Shown here: positions 8,710 to 16,746 of the stretch, in pieces
How positions within the stretch are numbered: position 1 is the stretch's first letter
Layout of the letters: every line of letters begins with the position of its first letter
From: BAIKAL-G1 sp943369525
GTDB lineage: Bacteria; Cyanobacteriota; Cyanobacteriia; PCC-6307; Cyanobiaceae
DNA: 36,881 nucleotides
NCBI GenBank assembly: GCA_943369525.1
Contig: CALRNL020000014.1
Coordinates: 1-36,881, forward strand
Reading direction: 5' to 3'
Made by a program: the position numbers and the translations under genes
The notes under the pieces: model-generated
Told to the model about the DNA's origin: nothing
The model's database searches: none
Seen by the model: only the letters and a program-made list of their open reading frames with translations

Positions 8710-9648
8710 TCAGAAGCTGCGCGAACCCGTGTAGCCACTCTTATCGGCCAATTGCTCCAGGGGTTTAACGCCCGATGAGATCACACCCTTGATCTCCCAG
8801 CTGGGATAGCCCTCGACCTTCTTTTGATCGCAGAGCGCCTTCTGGCTATTGCGGCCATCGGGGGCGCATTCGATCACTACGAGCTTCTCAGTGGCCTGGC
8901 GGCCAAACAGTTCTTTTTGCTCGTGGCAATGGGGGCACCAATAGGCCGAGTACATCACGGCGCCACTGGTCTTGAGGTAGTCCGCCAGGGCGAGCTTGGC
9001 CGGATTGCTCTCGGACACCACCGGAATCGGCACACCCTTGCCACTGACCGCCGTGGGCCGGTTGACGGAGGCGGCCCAGCCCAGGCCAACGATGCCCACC
9101 AGCAGGCCCGTGATCACGGTGCGGAACACCAGGGTGCCGGTGTCCTCCCAGTCGCCGCCCACCAGGCTGAACACCAGAAGCGCCAGGCTGAGCAGGGCCG
9201 AGAGGATGCAGAAGGGGCAGCAATCGTTCACTCCAAACAGCATCACCCCCACCAGCACCAGGCTGAACACGGCCATGGCCGTGCTGGCCAGGGCTAACCC
9301 CCACCAGCTGCGCCGGGCCAGGCTGACCCGGGCCTCGCCCTGGACCACCAGGGGCACCACCGCCATCAGCAGGATCGCCAGGTAGGCGAGGAAACCAAAC
9401 AGGGCCAGGGGCTGGCCGGCGACCGAGCCCCAGGCGCTGGAGAGCACCTTCTCGCAACCATTGCAGCCGAAGAAGCCCTCCTTGCCGCAACTGAGGGCGC
9501 CGAGCAGGCCCCATTTCTTCAAGGTGATCGAACCGGTGTCGATCGCTCCGACCGTGGCCAGCACGGCGATCACGACCCGCACCCAGCGCAGACCCGGGTC
9601 GCTGCGGCGGCGGGAACTGAGTCGACTGGCCAGCTTGGAGGAGGTCAC
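8710..9648 (-). CDS. Vitamin K epoxide reductase-thioredoxin-like fusion (VKOR)
   Basis: This is a membrane disulfide-generating enzyme; cyanobacterial VKORs reoxidise a lumenal/periplasmic thioredoxin-like domain using quinone. From GTG 9648 (312 aa) the order is: VKOR four-helix domain with C54, C62 and C65 in the first loop, and the quinone-side active site CPFC at 144-147. A transmembrane segment lies near 176-195, and a thioredoxin-like domain with YWCPHC (C238, C241) follows. All redox cysteines expected for the fused enzyme are present. A TTG two codons upstream (9654) is an alternative start. It is divergent from rimO. In cyanobacteria the fusion is thought to support disulfide formation in exported and photosystem proteins. 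Confidence 0.93.
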   Translation of the reverse strand: MTSSKLASRLSSRRRSDPGLRWVRVVIAVLATVGAIDTGSITLKKWGLLGALSCGKEGFFGCNGCEKVLSSAWGSVAGQPLALFGFLAYLAILLMAVVPLVVQGEARVSLARRSWWGLALASTAMAVFSLVLVGVMLFGVNDCCPFCILSALLSLALLVFSLVGGDWEDTGTLVFRTVITGLLVGIVGLGWAASVNRPTAVSGKGVPIPVVSESNPAKLALADYLKTSGAVMYSAYWCPHCHEQKELFGRQATEKLVVIECAPDGRNSQKALCDQKKVEGYPSWEIKGVISSGVKPLEQLADKSGYTGSRSF

Positions 9649-9856
9649 AGGCAAGGACTTGGCTTGGGGGATTCTCGCAGCCGCCGGCAGATCCCAGCCC
9701 CGGGGGCTTTCAAACCGGAGCGAACGCCCTGGCTAGGGTGGGAGATTGGCTCCATTGCGGCTGGGGCCCTAATCAAGCCATCCGCCAGGCCGATCCCTTA
9801 GGCCCGCCCTCCATACCCCTACACGACCCTTGCCAGCCTTTGGAGCCGACCTGTCG

Positions 9857-11287
9857 ATGAGCCCAAACCCTGCCCCCACCAAGCCCGGAGCCATCAGCCC
9901 AGCCCCGCCGGCCCGCAAGGCCACCGTGGCCTTCGCCCACCTGGGTTGCGAGAAAAACCGGGTGGATACCGAGCACATGCTCGGCCTGTTGGCCGAGGCC
10001 GGCTACGGCGTGAGCGCCGATGAAAACGACGCCGCCGTGGTGGTGGTGAACACCTGCAGCTTCATCCAGGACGCCCGCGAAGAGTCGGTGCGCACCTTGG
10101 TGGAACTGGCGGAACAGGGCAAGGAACTGATCATTGCCGGCTGCCTGGCCCAGCACTTCCAGCAGGAGCTGCTCGATTCCCTGCCCGAGGCCAAGGCGAT
10201 CGTCGGCACGGGCGATTACCAGCACATCGTGTCGGTGCTGGAGCGGGTCGAGGCGGGCGAGCGGGTGCATCAGGTGAGCGCCAATCCCAGCTTCGTGGGC
10301 GATGAGCACCTGCCCCGCTACCGCACCACCAGCGAGGCGGTGGCCTACCTCAAGGTGGCCGAGGGCTGCGACTACCGCTGCGCCTTCTGCATCATTCCCA
10401 AGCTGCGCGGCGACCAGCGGTCACGCACGATCGAATCGATCGTGGCCGAGGCCCAGCAATTGGCGGCCCAGGGGGTGAAGGAGCTGGTGCTAATCAGCCA
10501 GATCACCACCAACTACGGCCTCGATCTCTACGGCAAACCCCAACTGGCCGAGTTGCTGCGGGCCCTGGGCGAGGTGGAGATCCCCTGGATCCGGGTCCAC
10601 TACGCCTATCCCACCGGCCTCACAACCGAGGTGCTGGCCGCCTACCGAGAGGTGGCCAATGTGCTGCCCTACCTGGATCTGCCCCTGCAACACAGCCACC
10701 CCGAGGTGCTGCGGGCCATGAACCGCCCCTGGCAGACCGAGGTCACCGGCAGCCTGCTCAAGCGCATCCGCGAGCAACTGCCTGAGGCGGTGCTGCGCAC
10801 CACCTTCATCGTTGGGTTCCCCGGCGAAACCGAGGAGCACTTCCAGCACCTGCTCGATTTCGTTGCCGAGCAACGCTTCGACCATGTGGGCGTGTTCACC
10901 TTCTCCAGTGAGGAGGGCACCGCCGCGGCCGAGCTGCCCAACCCGGTGAGCGCCGAAGTGGCAGCCGAGCGCAAGGACCGCCTCATGGCCCTGCAACAGC
11001 CGATCGCCGCCGAACGCAACGCCACCTGGGTGGGCCGGATCGTCGATGTGCTGATCGAGCAGGACAACCCCTCCACCGGCGAGATGCTGGGCCGCTGCAG
11101 CCGCTACGCCCCTGAAGTGGATGGCGAAGTGCGGGTGCTGCCGGGCGAAGGGGGCCTCTGCGCCGCCCCGGGCACCATGGTTCCGGTGCGCATCACCGCC
11201 GCCGACACCTACGACCTGGTGGGCGTGGTGGTGGGGGCCCAGGCGATGGTGGGCGATGCCCTCGCCGCCCGCCGGCAGGGCGCTTGA
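9857..11287 (+). CDS. rimO: Ribosomal protein S12 methylthiotransferase RimO
   Basis: RimO is a radical SAM enzyme that adds a methylthio group to a conserved aspartate of ribosomal protein S12. Its N-terminal MTTase domain contains FAHLGCEKNRVDTEHMLG, NTCSFI and AGCLAQ, supplying three cluster cysteines. The radical SAM motif C171-x3-C175-x2-C178 (CDYRCAFC) follows, then RTTFIVGFPGETEEHF, and a C-terminal TRAM-type domain. The LGCxKNxVDTE form of the N-terminal motif favours RimO over MiaB. The start at ATG 9857 (476 aa) is preferred; a TTG at 9830 would add nine residues. The stop overlaps the TTG start of the next gene by four bases. Confidence 0.94.
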   Translation: MSPNPAPTKPGAISPAPPARKATVAFAHLGCEKNRVDTEHMLGLLAEAGYGVSADENDAAVVVVNTCSFIQDAREESVRTLVELAEQGKELIIAGCLAQHFQQELLDSLPEAKAIVGTGDYQHIVSVLERVEAGERVHQVSANPSFVGDEHLPRYRTTSEAVAYLKVAEGCDYRCAFCIIPKLRGDQRSRTIESIVAEAQQLAAQGVKELVLISQITTNYGLDLYGKPQLAELLRALGEVEIPWIRVHYAYPTGLTTEVLAAYREVANVLPYLDLPLQHSHPEVLRAMNRPWQTEVTGSLLKRIREQLPEAVLRTTFIVGFPGETEEHFQHLLDFVAEQRFDHVGVFTFSSEEGTAAAELPNPVSAEVAAERKDRLMALQQPIAAERNATWVGRIVDVLIEQDNPSTGEMLGRCSRYAPEVDGEVRVLPGEGGLCAAPGTMVPVRITAADTYDLVGVVVGAQAMVGDALAARRQGA

Positions 11288-12612
11288 AGCAGGCGAGGCA
11301 TCCGGGGCGGAGCCCTGGCGCCGCAGTCAGCCTGCGCCAGGCGCTCGGGCGGGTCCGCCGGCGGCTGATCCGCCACCAGCGCAGCACCTTCCTGGTGGCC
11401 TCCGGCCTCAGCACGGCCGGCTCCTTCGCCGGGCTCACCGCCAAGGGCTGGCTGCTCATGCATGGCAGCCACAACCCGTTAATCCTGGCCCTCAATTTTG
11501 CCGCCCTCTGCCTGCCCACCCTGCTGGTCAGCGGCCCGGCTGGCGTTGCCACCGACCGGCTCGGCAGCGAAACGGTGCTGATCCGGGCCCAGTGGGGCCT
11601 GTTTGCCGCCGGGGTGCTGGGAGCCGTGGCAATCCCGATGAGCCAGGGGCACCTCCAGGTGGCCCTGCTGTTGCTGAGCACCCTGGGGGTGGGCCTGGCC
11701 AGTGCCTACGAACTCACCGCCCGCAACAAGCTCTGCGCCCTCTTGGTGGATGGGCCCGACCAGCTGGGCCCCTATCTCACCAGCTTTTCGGTGGTGTTCA
11801 ACGTGGGCAAGTTGGTGGGCCCGCCGATCGGCGGCCTGCTGGTCGCCGCCCTGGGCCCGGTGGCAGCGCTCGGCCTCGATGCGGCCAGCTACCTATTGCC
11901 GATCGCCTCGCTCACCTGGTTGATGGCCCCCCACCGGGAACGGGAGCAGCGCAGCCAGCGGGGCCCGGCGGCCAGCGTGGCCACGGCCTGGCGGGACTGC
12001 GGCCCGGCCCTGCGCCAGGTGCTGCGCTTCACGGCATTGGCCTGCCTGGTGGGCTTCTTCCACCCGGGCCTGGCCCCCCTGATTGCCAATGAGCTGCTGG
12101 GCTCCAGTCCCCAGGCCCTGGGCCTATTCACCAGCGTGCTGGCGGCTGGCAGCATCAGCGGCGGCCTGATCCTGCAGCGCCATGCCCAGCAGCTCTGCCG
12201 CAGACCCGCCCTCCTCCTCGGCAGCAGCGCCATGGTCACCGCGCTGGCCCAGCTGGGCATGGCGGCGGCCAGCGGCACCGCCACCGGGATCCCCACCAGC
12301 CTGGCCATGGCCTTCCTGATCGGAGCTGGCACGGCCTGCCTGCTAGCGGGCACCAACCTGATCACCCAGGTGGCAGCTCCCCAGGTGCTTCGGGGCCGCA
12401 TGGCCGGCCTGGCCCAGGTGGCCTTCCTGGGCGGCGGCGGGCTCAGTGGCCTGCTGGCCGCCTACCTGACCCTGCTCTACGGGCTCCAGGCCTGCTTCGC
12501 CCTGTTGGGGAGCCTGGGACTGGTGATTGCCCTCCTGGAACTGCTCAGCAGGGGATCCCAGCGGCTGGAGCAGGACCGGGGCGAGCCAGGGATTCCGATC
12601 AGATCAGCTTGA
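11284..12612 (+). CDS. Major facilitator superfamily transporter
   Basis: This 442-aa polytopic membrane protein is made mostly of hydrophobic helices alternating with short basic loops, as in MFS exporters. Conserved-looking elements include PAGVATDRLGSE in the loop after helix 2, an internal region with VVFNVGKLVGPPIGGLLVAA, and the second-half VLAAGSISGGLILQR. The pattern resembles the EntS/MFS-3 exporter branch, but the substrate cannot be assigned. The TTG start at 11284 overlaps the rimO stop in a TTGA arrangement, suggesting translational coupling; an internal start is possible because the first 30 residues are basic and not membrane-like. Its 3' end overlaps the petL candidate on the opposite strand by 14 bp. 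Confidence 0.83.
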   Translation: MKQARHPGRSPGAAVSLRQALGRVRRRLIRHQRSTFLVASGLSTAGSFAGLTAKGWLLMHGSHNPLILALNFAALCLPTLLVSGPAGVATDRLGSETVLIRAQWGLFAAGVLGAVAIPMSQGHLQVALLLLSTLGVGLASAYELTARNKLCALLVDGPDQLGPYLTSFSVVFNVGKLVGPPIGGLLVAALGPVAALGLDAASYLLPIASLTWLMAPHREREQRSQRGPAASVATAWRDCGPALRQVLRFTALACLVGFFHPGLAPLIANELLGSSPQALGLFTSVLAAGSISGGLILQRHAQQLCRRPALLLGSSAMVTALAQLGMAAASGTATGIPTSLAMAFLIGAGTACLLAGTNLITQVAAPQVLRGRMAGLAQVAFLGGGGLSGLLAAYLTLLYGLQACFALLGSLGLVIALLELLSRGSQRLEQDRGEPGIPIRSA

Positions 12613-12691
12613 CGCCGCGCAAGACAAAGGCAGCGGCAGCAGCAGCGGTGAGACCGCCAGCGACGAGCAGGAGATAGAGCGCAGGACCCAT
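12599..12691 (-). CDS. petL: Probable cytochrome b6f complex subunit PetL (30 aa)
   Basis: A complete 30-codon frame runs from ATG 12691 to TGA 12599. It encodes a single hydrophobic helix with a short polar N-terminus (MGPALYLLLVAGG) and a basic C-terminal tail (LRGVKLI). PetL is a one-helix subunit of the cytochrome b6f complex, and cyanobacterial PetL proteins usually end in a basic -KLI or similar tail, which is the main basis for the name. The high Ala content fits the GC-rich genome. No strong Shine-Dalgarno sequence is visible upstream. The end of the gene overlaps the convergent MFS gene by 14 bp. Another single-helix photosynthetic subunit is possible, but PsbM, PsaM, PsaI, Psb30, PsbX and PetN do not fit as well from memory. 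Confidence 0.6.
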   Translation of the reverse strand: MGPALYLLLVAGGLTAAAAAAFVLRGVKLI

Positions 12692-12962
12692 GAACTCGCT
12701 GGGGGGTAATGTCCCCGCCATTACAGCAGAAAGGCGGCGACCCCCGGCCGAAACCTTCATGGAACCGCCTAGGCTGACGCCATAATTTGCGGTTGGTTTC
12801 CACCTTCCTCGCTAGCTCCCTGGCCCGTCCCCCCAGAAGACGTCCAAGGGGGCCCCTGTCCTCCCCACTCCAGGCGGATTTAGTTGGCGGATTGGTTCGG
12901 GTTAACCCCCCGCCAGCACCCTTCGCCTGAGCGTCATTCCCCACAGCTTGAGATCGGTCGGC
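12692..12962. promoter_or_regulatory. Divergent intergenic region between petL candidate and radical SAM gene
   Basis: These 271 bp separate two divergently oriented genes and must hold promoters for both. An AGGCGG element near 12731 can pair with CCGCCT near 12765, and the sequence becomes more AT-rich around 12780-12800 (CCATAATTTGCGG). I see no confident -35/-10 pair and no further gene. Confidence 0.35.
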
Positions 12963-14573
12963 ATGCGCACGCTATTCATCTACCCAGAGTTCCCCAAGAC
13001 CTTCTGGAGCTACGAGAAAATTCTCGAGCTAGTGAATCGCAAGGTGTTGTTGCCGCCCCTTGGTCTGGTGACCGTGGCGGCCCTGCTGCCCCAGCACTGG
13101 GAGATGAAGCTGGTGGATCGCAACGTCTCCGAGGTCCAGGAGGCGGATTGGGCCTGGGCTGAGCTGGTGATCATCTCCGGGATGATCGTGCAGAAGGCCG
13201 ACATGGCCGCCCAGATCGCCGAAGCCAAACGCCGCGGCCTGGCCGTGGCCGTGGGGGGCCCCTTCGCCAGTTCCACCCCCGATGCACCGGAACTGGCCCT
13301 AGCCGATTTCAAGATCCTCGACGAGGGCGAAATCACCCTGCCCCTGTTCATCGAGGCGATCGAACGGGGCGAGCGCCAGGGCCGCTTCAGCTCCAATGGC
13401 GAGAAGCCCGATGTCACCGGCACGCCGATCCCCCGCTTCGACCTGCTCGAGCTCGATGCCTACGACTCGATGAGCGTGCAGTTCTCGCGCGGCTGCCCGT
13501 TCCAGTGCGAGTTCTGCGACATCATCGTGCTCTACGGGCGCAAGCCCCGCACCAAGACTCCGGAGCAGCTGGTCGCCGAATTACAGGCCCTCTATGACCT
13601 GGGCTGGCGCCGGGCGATCTTCCTTGTTGATGACAACTTCATCGGCAACAAGCGCAACGCCAAGTTGCTGCTGCCGGCCGTGAAGCAATGGCAGATGGAG
13701 CGCGGTTTCCCCTTCAGTTTCACCACCGAAGCCTCGGTGGATCTGGCTGCCGACGAGGAGATGATGGCGATGATGGCCGACGCCCGCTTTGAGGCGGTGT
13801 TCCTGGGCATCGAAACCCCGGATGAGGCCAGCCTCTCGGTGGCGGGCAAGCACCAGAACACCCGCAGCTCCCTGGAGGATTCCGTTGATCGGATCACCTC
13901 CTATGGCATCCGGGTGATGGCCGGCTTCATCATTGGTTTTGATGGTGAAAAAACGGGCGCCGGCGATCGCATCGTGCGCTTTGTCAGCCGCACCGGGATT
14001 CCTGCCGCCATGATGGGCATGTTGCAGGCCCTGCCCAACACCGGCCTCTGGCATCGCCTCGAAAAAGAAGGGCGCCTGATTCAGGAAACGGCCGATGCCA
14101 AGGGGGTCAACCAGACCAACCTGCTCAACTTCCTGCCGACCCGACCGATCCGCGACATCGCCAATGAATACGTGGATGCCTTCTGCCGGCTGTATGAGCC
14201 GAACGCCTACATCGATCGGGTCACCCACTACTACCTGAAGATGGGCGAACCCCGCTGGAAGGCCTTCTACAAAGCCGAAAATTCCGACAAGCCCGTGCTG
14301 CCGGGCTGGCGGGATCTCCGCGCCCTCTCGATCGTGGTCTGGCGCCAGGGGGTCCAACGGGACACCCGCTTCCGCTTCTGGAGGTCCCTCGCCACCGTCG
14401 CCAGGCGCAATCCCAAATGCCTGGAGCAGTTCCTGGTCACCCTCGCCCACAACGAGCACTTCCAGGAATACCGCGGTGTCGTCACCAAAGAAATCCAGGA
14501 GCAGCTGGCGTCCCTGCCGCCCGAGCCCCCCTCCACCCCAGCCAAGGCCCCGCGCGAATTACAGCCCGCCTAG
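12963..14573 (+). CDS. B12-binding radical SAM protein, HpnP/DUF4070-like
   Basis: This is a cobalamin-binding radical SAM protein of 536 aa. The N-terminal part (residues 1-150) has the alternating strand/helix pattern of a B12-binding domain (RTLFIYPEFPKTFWS, LLPPLGLVTVAALLP, GGPFASSTPDAPE). The radical SAM triad C178-x3-C182-x2-C185 (FSRGCPFQCEFCDIIVLYGR) follows, then FLVDDNFIGNKRNAK and MAGFIIGFDGEKTGA. The C-terminal region (about 400-530) resembles DUF4070. This architecture is shared with hopanoid C-2 methylase HpnP and with a broader cyanobacterial group of unknown substrate. No hopanoid gene is present nearby, so a methylase role is unproven. ATG 12963 is chosen; a TTG five codons upstream is also in frame. 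Confidence 0.85.
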   Translation: MRTLFIYPEFPKTFWSYEKILELVNRKVLLPPLGLVTVAALLPQHWEMKLVDRNVSEVQEADWAWAELVIISGMIVQKADMAAQIAEAKRRGLAVAVGGPFASSTPDAPELALADFKILDEGEITLPLFIEAIERGERQGRFSSNGEKPDVTGTPIPRFDLLELDAYDSMSVQFSRGCPFQCEFCDIIVLYGRKPRTKTPEQLVAELQALYDLGWRRAIFLVDDNFIGNKRNAKLLLPAVKQWQMERGFPFSFTTEASVDLAADEEMMAMMADARFEAVFLGIETPDEASLSVAGKHQNTRSSLEDSVDRITSYGIRVMAGFIIGFDGEKTGAGDRIVRFVSRTGIPAAMMGMLQALPNTGLWHRLEKEGRLIQETADAKGVNQTNLLNFLPTRPIRDIANEYVDAFCRLYEPNAYIDRVTHYYLKMGEPRWKAFYKAENSDKPVLPGWRDLRALSIVVWRQGVQRDTRFRFWRSLATVARRNPKCLEQFLVTLAHNEHFQEYRGVVTKEIQEQLASLPPEPPSTPAKAPRELQPA

Positions 14574-14596
14574 GGCGACGTTCAGCCGCCCTAGGC
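14568..14596. terminator. Perfect 10-bp inverted repeat between convergent genes
   Basis: GCCTAGGGCG (14568-14577) pairs perfectly with CGCCCTAGGC (14587-14596) across a 9-nt loop. The left arm contains the TAG stop codon of the radical SAM gene. There is no clear T run on either side, so it is at best a weak or non-canonical bidirectional terminator between this gene and the minus-strand DUF4346 gene. Confidence 0.5.
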
Positions 14597-14660
14597 GAAA
14601 CTATTGCCCTGGCTGGGGCCTTCTAGCCAGCGCCAGGATCCCCAGGACTGATTGGCCGGC

Positions 14661-15044
14661 TCAATCCTGGATGTAGTCGCTGCCGTCTTCGAGGCAACGT
14701 TCGGCCCGCTGCAATTCCCGGCCCAGGTAGAGGGCGTGGTCGAGGCGGCTGATCGGCCAGGGGCCTTCGCCTTCACTGAGGGCGATGCCCAGTTGCTTAG
14801 CGCTGCGGCCCCGGAACACGGCCAGGGGCAGGCGGGGCCCATCGCCCCGGCATTGCAGCACTTCGCCCGTGTCCGGATCGGTGGCCAGGCCCCGCTCATC
14901 AATGCCATTGCCGTAGTGCTCGGCCACCAGTTCACCGGCGGCGCGATCGAGCTTGATCAGGAAGTAACCGCCCGGATCCAGGGCGATAAACCGATGGGAC
15001 AGCTGGTCGTCGAGAGCCTGCCGATCTGGGGGGATGGAAACCAT
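14661..15044 (-). CDS. Conserved cyanobacterial protein, DUF4346-like
   Basis: This is a small soluble protein of 127 aa starting at ATG 15044. The sequence ALDPGGYFLIKLDRAAGELVAEHY followed by GRSAKQLGIALSEGEGPWPISRLDHALYLGRELQRAE looks like the cyanobacterial DUF4346 family, from memory. No catalytic motif is visible and there is no signal peptide. The C-terminal half could form a helical segment after a mixed alpha/beta core. It is followed upstream on the same strand by the FemAB/GNAT-like gene (49 bp apart), so the two may be co-transcribed. The function is unknown. Confidence 0.65.
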   Translation of the reverse strand: MVSIPPDRQALDDQLSHRFIALDPGGYFLIKLDRAAGELVAEHYGNGIDERGLATDPDTGEVLQCRGDGPRLPLAVFRGRSAKQLGIALSEGEGPWPISRLDHALYLGRELQRAERCLEDGSDYIQD

Positions 15045-15093
15045 GGGGGAATGCTAAGCAGGGGCCCGTCAGCGGCTAGCCAGGGGGAAGGGT

Positions 15094-16281
15094 TCAGTCC
15101 CCAAGAGCCGACCCGAGGGCGGGCGGCTGGGCCGTGAACGGCAGCTCGGCATTAATCGCCTCAATTTCCTCCAGTTGCTGGGCATTGGCCTGGGGCAACC
15201 ACTGGCGCAGCAGCCGATCGAAGCGGGGATCGAACCAGCGGTGCAGGCTGGCGTGGGGCCGGGCGACAAAGCCGCGGCGGCGCTTATGGCTGCCGCCGGC
15301 GCCAGGGTCAAACTGGCGAATGCCCCGTTCAATCGCCCAGTCGATCGGGGCGTAATAACAGACCTCAAAATGGAGGTTCTCCTGCTCCACATCACTGCCC
15401 CAATAGCGGCCCCAGAGCTGGTCACCGTTGTGCACGCACAGGGACATGGCCAGGGGCTCGGCGGGATCACCCGCATGGGCACTGAATAACACCAGATGCT
15501 GACGCAGCTGGACTGGGCTCTCGGTAAAAAATGCTTCGGTGAGGTACTTACTACCCCAGGCCCCCCAGCGGCTGCAGTGCTGGGCATAGAAATCGTGCAT
15601 CCGCGCCATCAAATCATCCGTGATCGCTTCCCCCAGCAGGGGCGTGACCGTGATGCCAGCGGCAGCCACCGAGCGGCGCTCCCGCTTGATGTTGCGGCGC
15701 TGGTTGGCATTAAAACTGGCCAGATAGGCCTCAAAATTGGTGTAATTGTGGTTGGTCCACAGGCTCTGTTGGTTCAACCAGGGCGCCCACCCGGCCGCCT
15801 CCAACTTGGGCCGCCAGAGCGGATCCACGTAGAGAAAATTGCAGCTCAGGATCCGGTGCTCGCGGCAGAATTCCTCAATTAGGGTTAGAAGTACGGCCGT
15901 TAAGGCCGGTTCGTCTTCGCCCGGGGCCATGTGGAAGCGGTAGCCCAGCACCGGGCTGAGCGGGCTCATGCCCAACAGCTTGGGGTAGTAGCGCAGCCCC
16001 AACTGGCCCGCCAGCTGGGCAAAGGCCTGGTCAAAGACAAATTCGCCGTAGCTATGGCCCTTGAGGTAGAGCGGCGCCACGGCCACCAGGCTGTCGCCGC
16101 GCCAGAGCCCCAGGTGCACGGGCTGCCAGCCCTGGGCGGGCACGATGCTGGCGGAGGCCTCGAGCCGCTCCAGCCATGGCCAGGAGTAGAAGGGAAGCCC
16201 TGCCGCCGCCGTCACGGCCTGCCATTGCGCCTCGGGAATCTCGGCGATCGACCCGTGCCAGCGGGCTTGAAGCTCAGCCAT
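15094..16281 (-). CDS. GNAT/FemAB-like protein (DUF482 family)
   Basis: This 395-aa soluble protein resembles the DUF482 family, annotated as peptidoglycan-related or GNAT-fold N-acyltransferases. Recognisable segments are PFYSWPWLERLE near residue 30, YFPKLL-like RYYPKLLGMSPLSPVLGYRF, NFLYVDPLWRP, the basic RRNIKRERRSV motif, and a C-terminal FEVCYYAPIDWAIERGIRQFDPGAGGSHKRRRGF. The last is the most diagnostic and resembles an acyl-CoA-dependent GNAT core. The start is ATG 16281. It is divergent from a small secreted protein with only about 24 bp between starts. The actual acceptor substrate is not known. Confidence 0.82.
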   Translation of the reverse strand: MAELQARWHGSIAEIPEAQWQAVTAAAGLPFYSWPWLERLEASASIVPAQGWQPVHLGLWRGDSLVAVAPLYLKGHSYGEFVFDQAFAQLAGQLGLRYYPKLLGMSPLSPVLGYRFHMAPGEDEPALTAVLLTLIEEFCREHRILSCNFLYVDPLWRPKLEAAGWAPWLNQQSLWTNHNYTNFEAYLASFNANQRRNIKRERRSVAAAGITVTPLLGEAITDDLMARMHDFYAQHCSRWGAWGSKYLTEAFFTESPVQLRQHLVLFSAHAGDPAEPLAMSLCVHNGDQLWGRYWGSDVEQENLHFEVCYYAPIDWAIERGIRQFDPGAGGSHKRRRGFVARPHASLHRWFDPRFDRLLRQWLPQANAQQLEEIEAINAELPFTAQPPALGSALGD

Positions 16282-16305
16282 CGCAGGGCGTCTCGGGGCA
16301 GCGGC

Positions 16306-16743
16306 GTGGCCGCAACGCTAGGAGTGGCCACGGCCCTGCTGCTGCCCCTGCAGGCCGGCCCGGCCCAGGCCGGCCTGCTGCGACCGGTGCTGCAATTGCT
16401 GCGGCCCCAGCTGGAAGCGCGGTTGGCCAACCTGTGCGTGGGCTGGCTGGGCGGCGGCGATGGGGCCCTGGCCGCCAGCCTGGAGAAACCCTGCCGCCAG
16501 CTGGCCGCCCCGGTGAGCCGTTGCCTGGTGGAGGAAACCGATGCCAGCGGCAACAGCCTGGCGGTGGTCACGGACCTGCTCAGCGGCCGCCTGGGGGAGA
16601 CCAGTGAGCTGGTGGTGAAACGCTGCGCCGCCCGGCTCCTCGGCCTGCCCCCCGACAGCCTGCGCGAGGTGCCCCTACTGGACATCGCCAACCAGTTCAA
16701 GCCCCCGTCCCAGACCCAGCCCCAAGGACAACAGCCCCGTTAG
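16306..16743 (+). CDS. Small predicted secreted protein of unknown function
   Basis: From GTG 16306 this encodes 145 aa. The N-terminus is a signal peptide (ATLGVATALLLPLQAGPAQAG), with probable cleavage near the Ala-Gln-Ala segment around residue 22. The mature part has four cysteines (in NLCVGW, KPCRQL, SRCLVE and KRCAAR), which could form disulfides outside the cytoplasm. The C-terminus is Gln/Pro-rich. GTG 16324 is another possible start. The frame is open further upstream but there it is antisense to the GNAT-like gene and lacks a signal. I do not recognise the family. It ends four bases before the end of the convergent RibD-like gene. Confidence 0.6.
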   Translation: MAATLGVATALLLPLQAGPAQAGLLRPVLQLLRPQLEARLANLCVGWLGGGDGALAASLEKPCRQLAAPVSRCLVEETDASGNSLAVVTDLLSGRLGETSELVVKRCAARLLGLPPDSLREVPLLDIANQFKPPSQTQPQGQQPR

Positions 16744-16746
16744 GGG

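Noticed and set aside
13581..14459. Minus-strand frame inside the B12 radical SAM gene
   Set aside because: Shadow frame without domain features.
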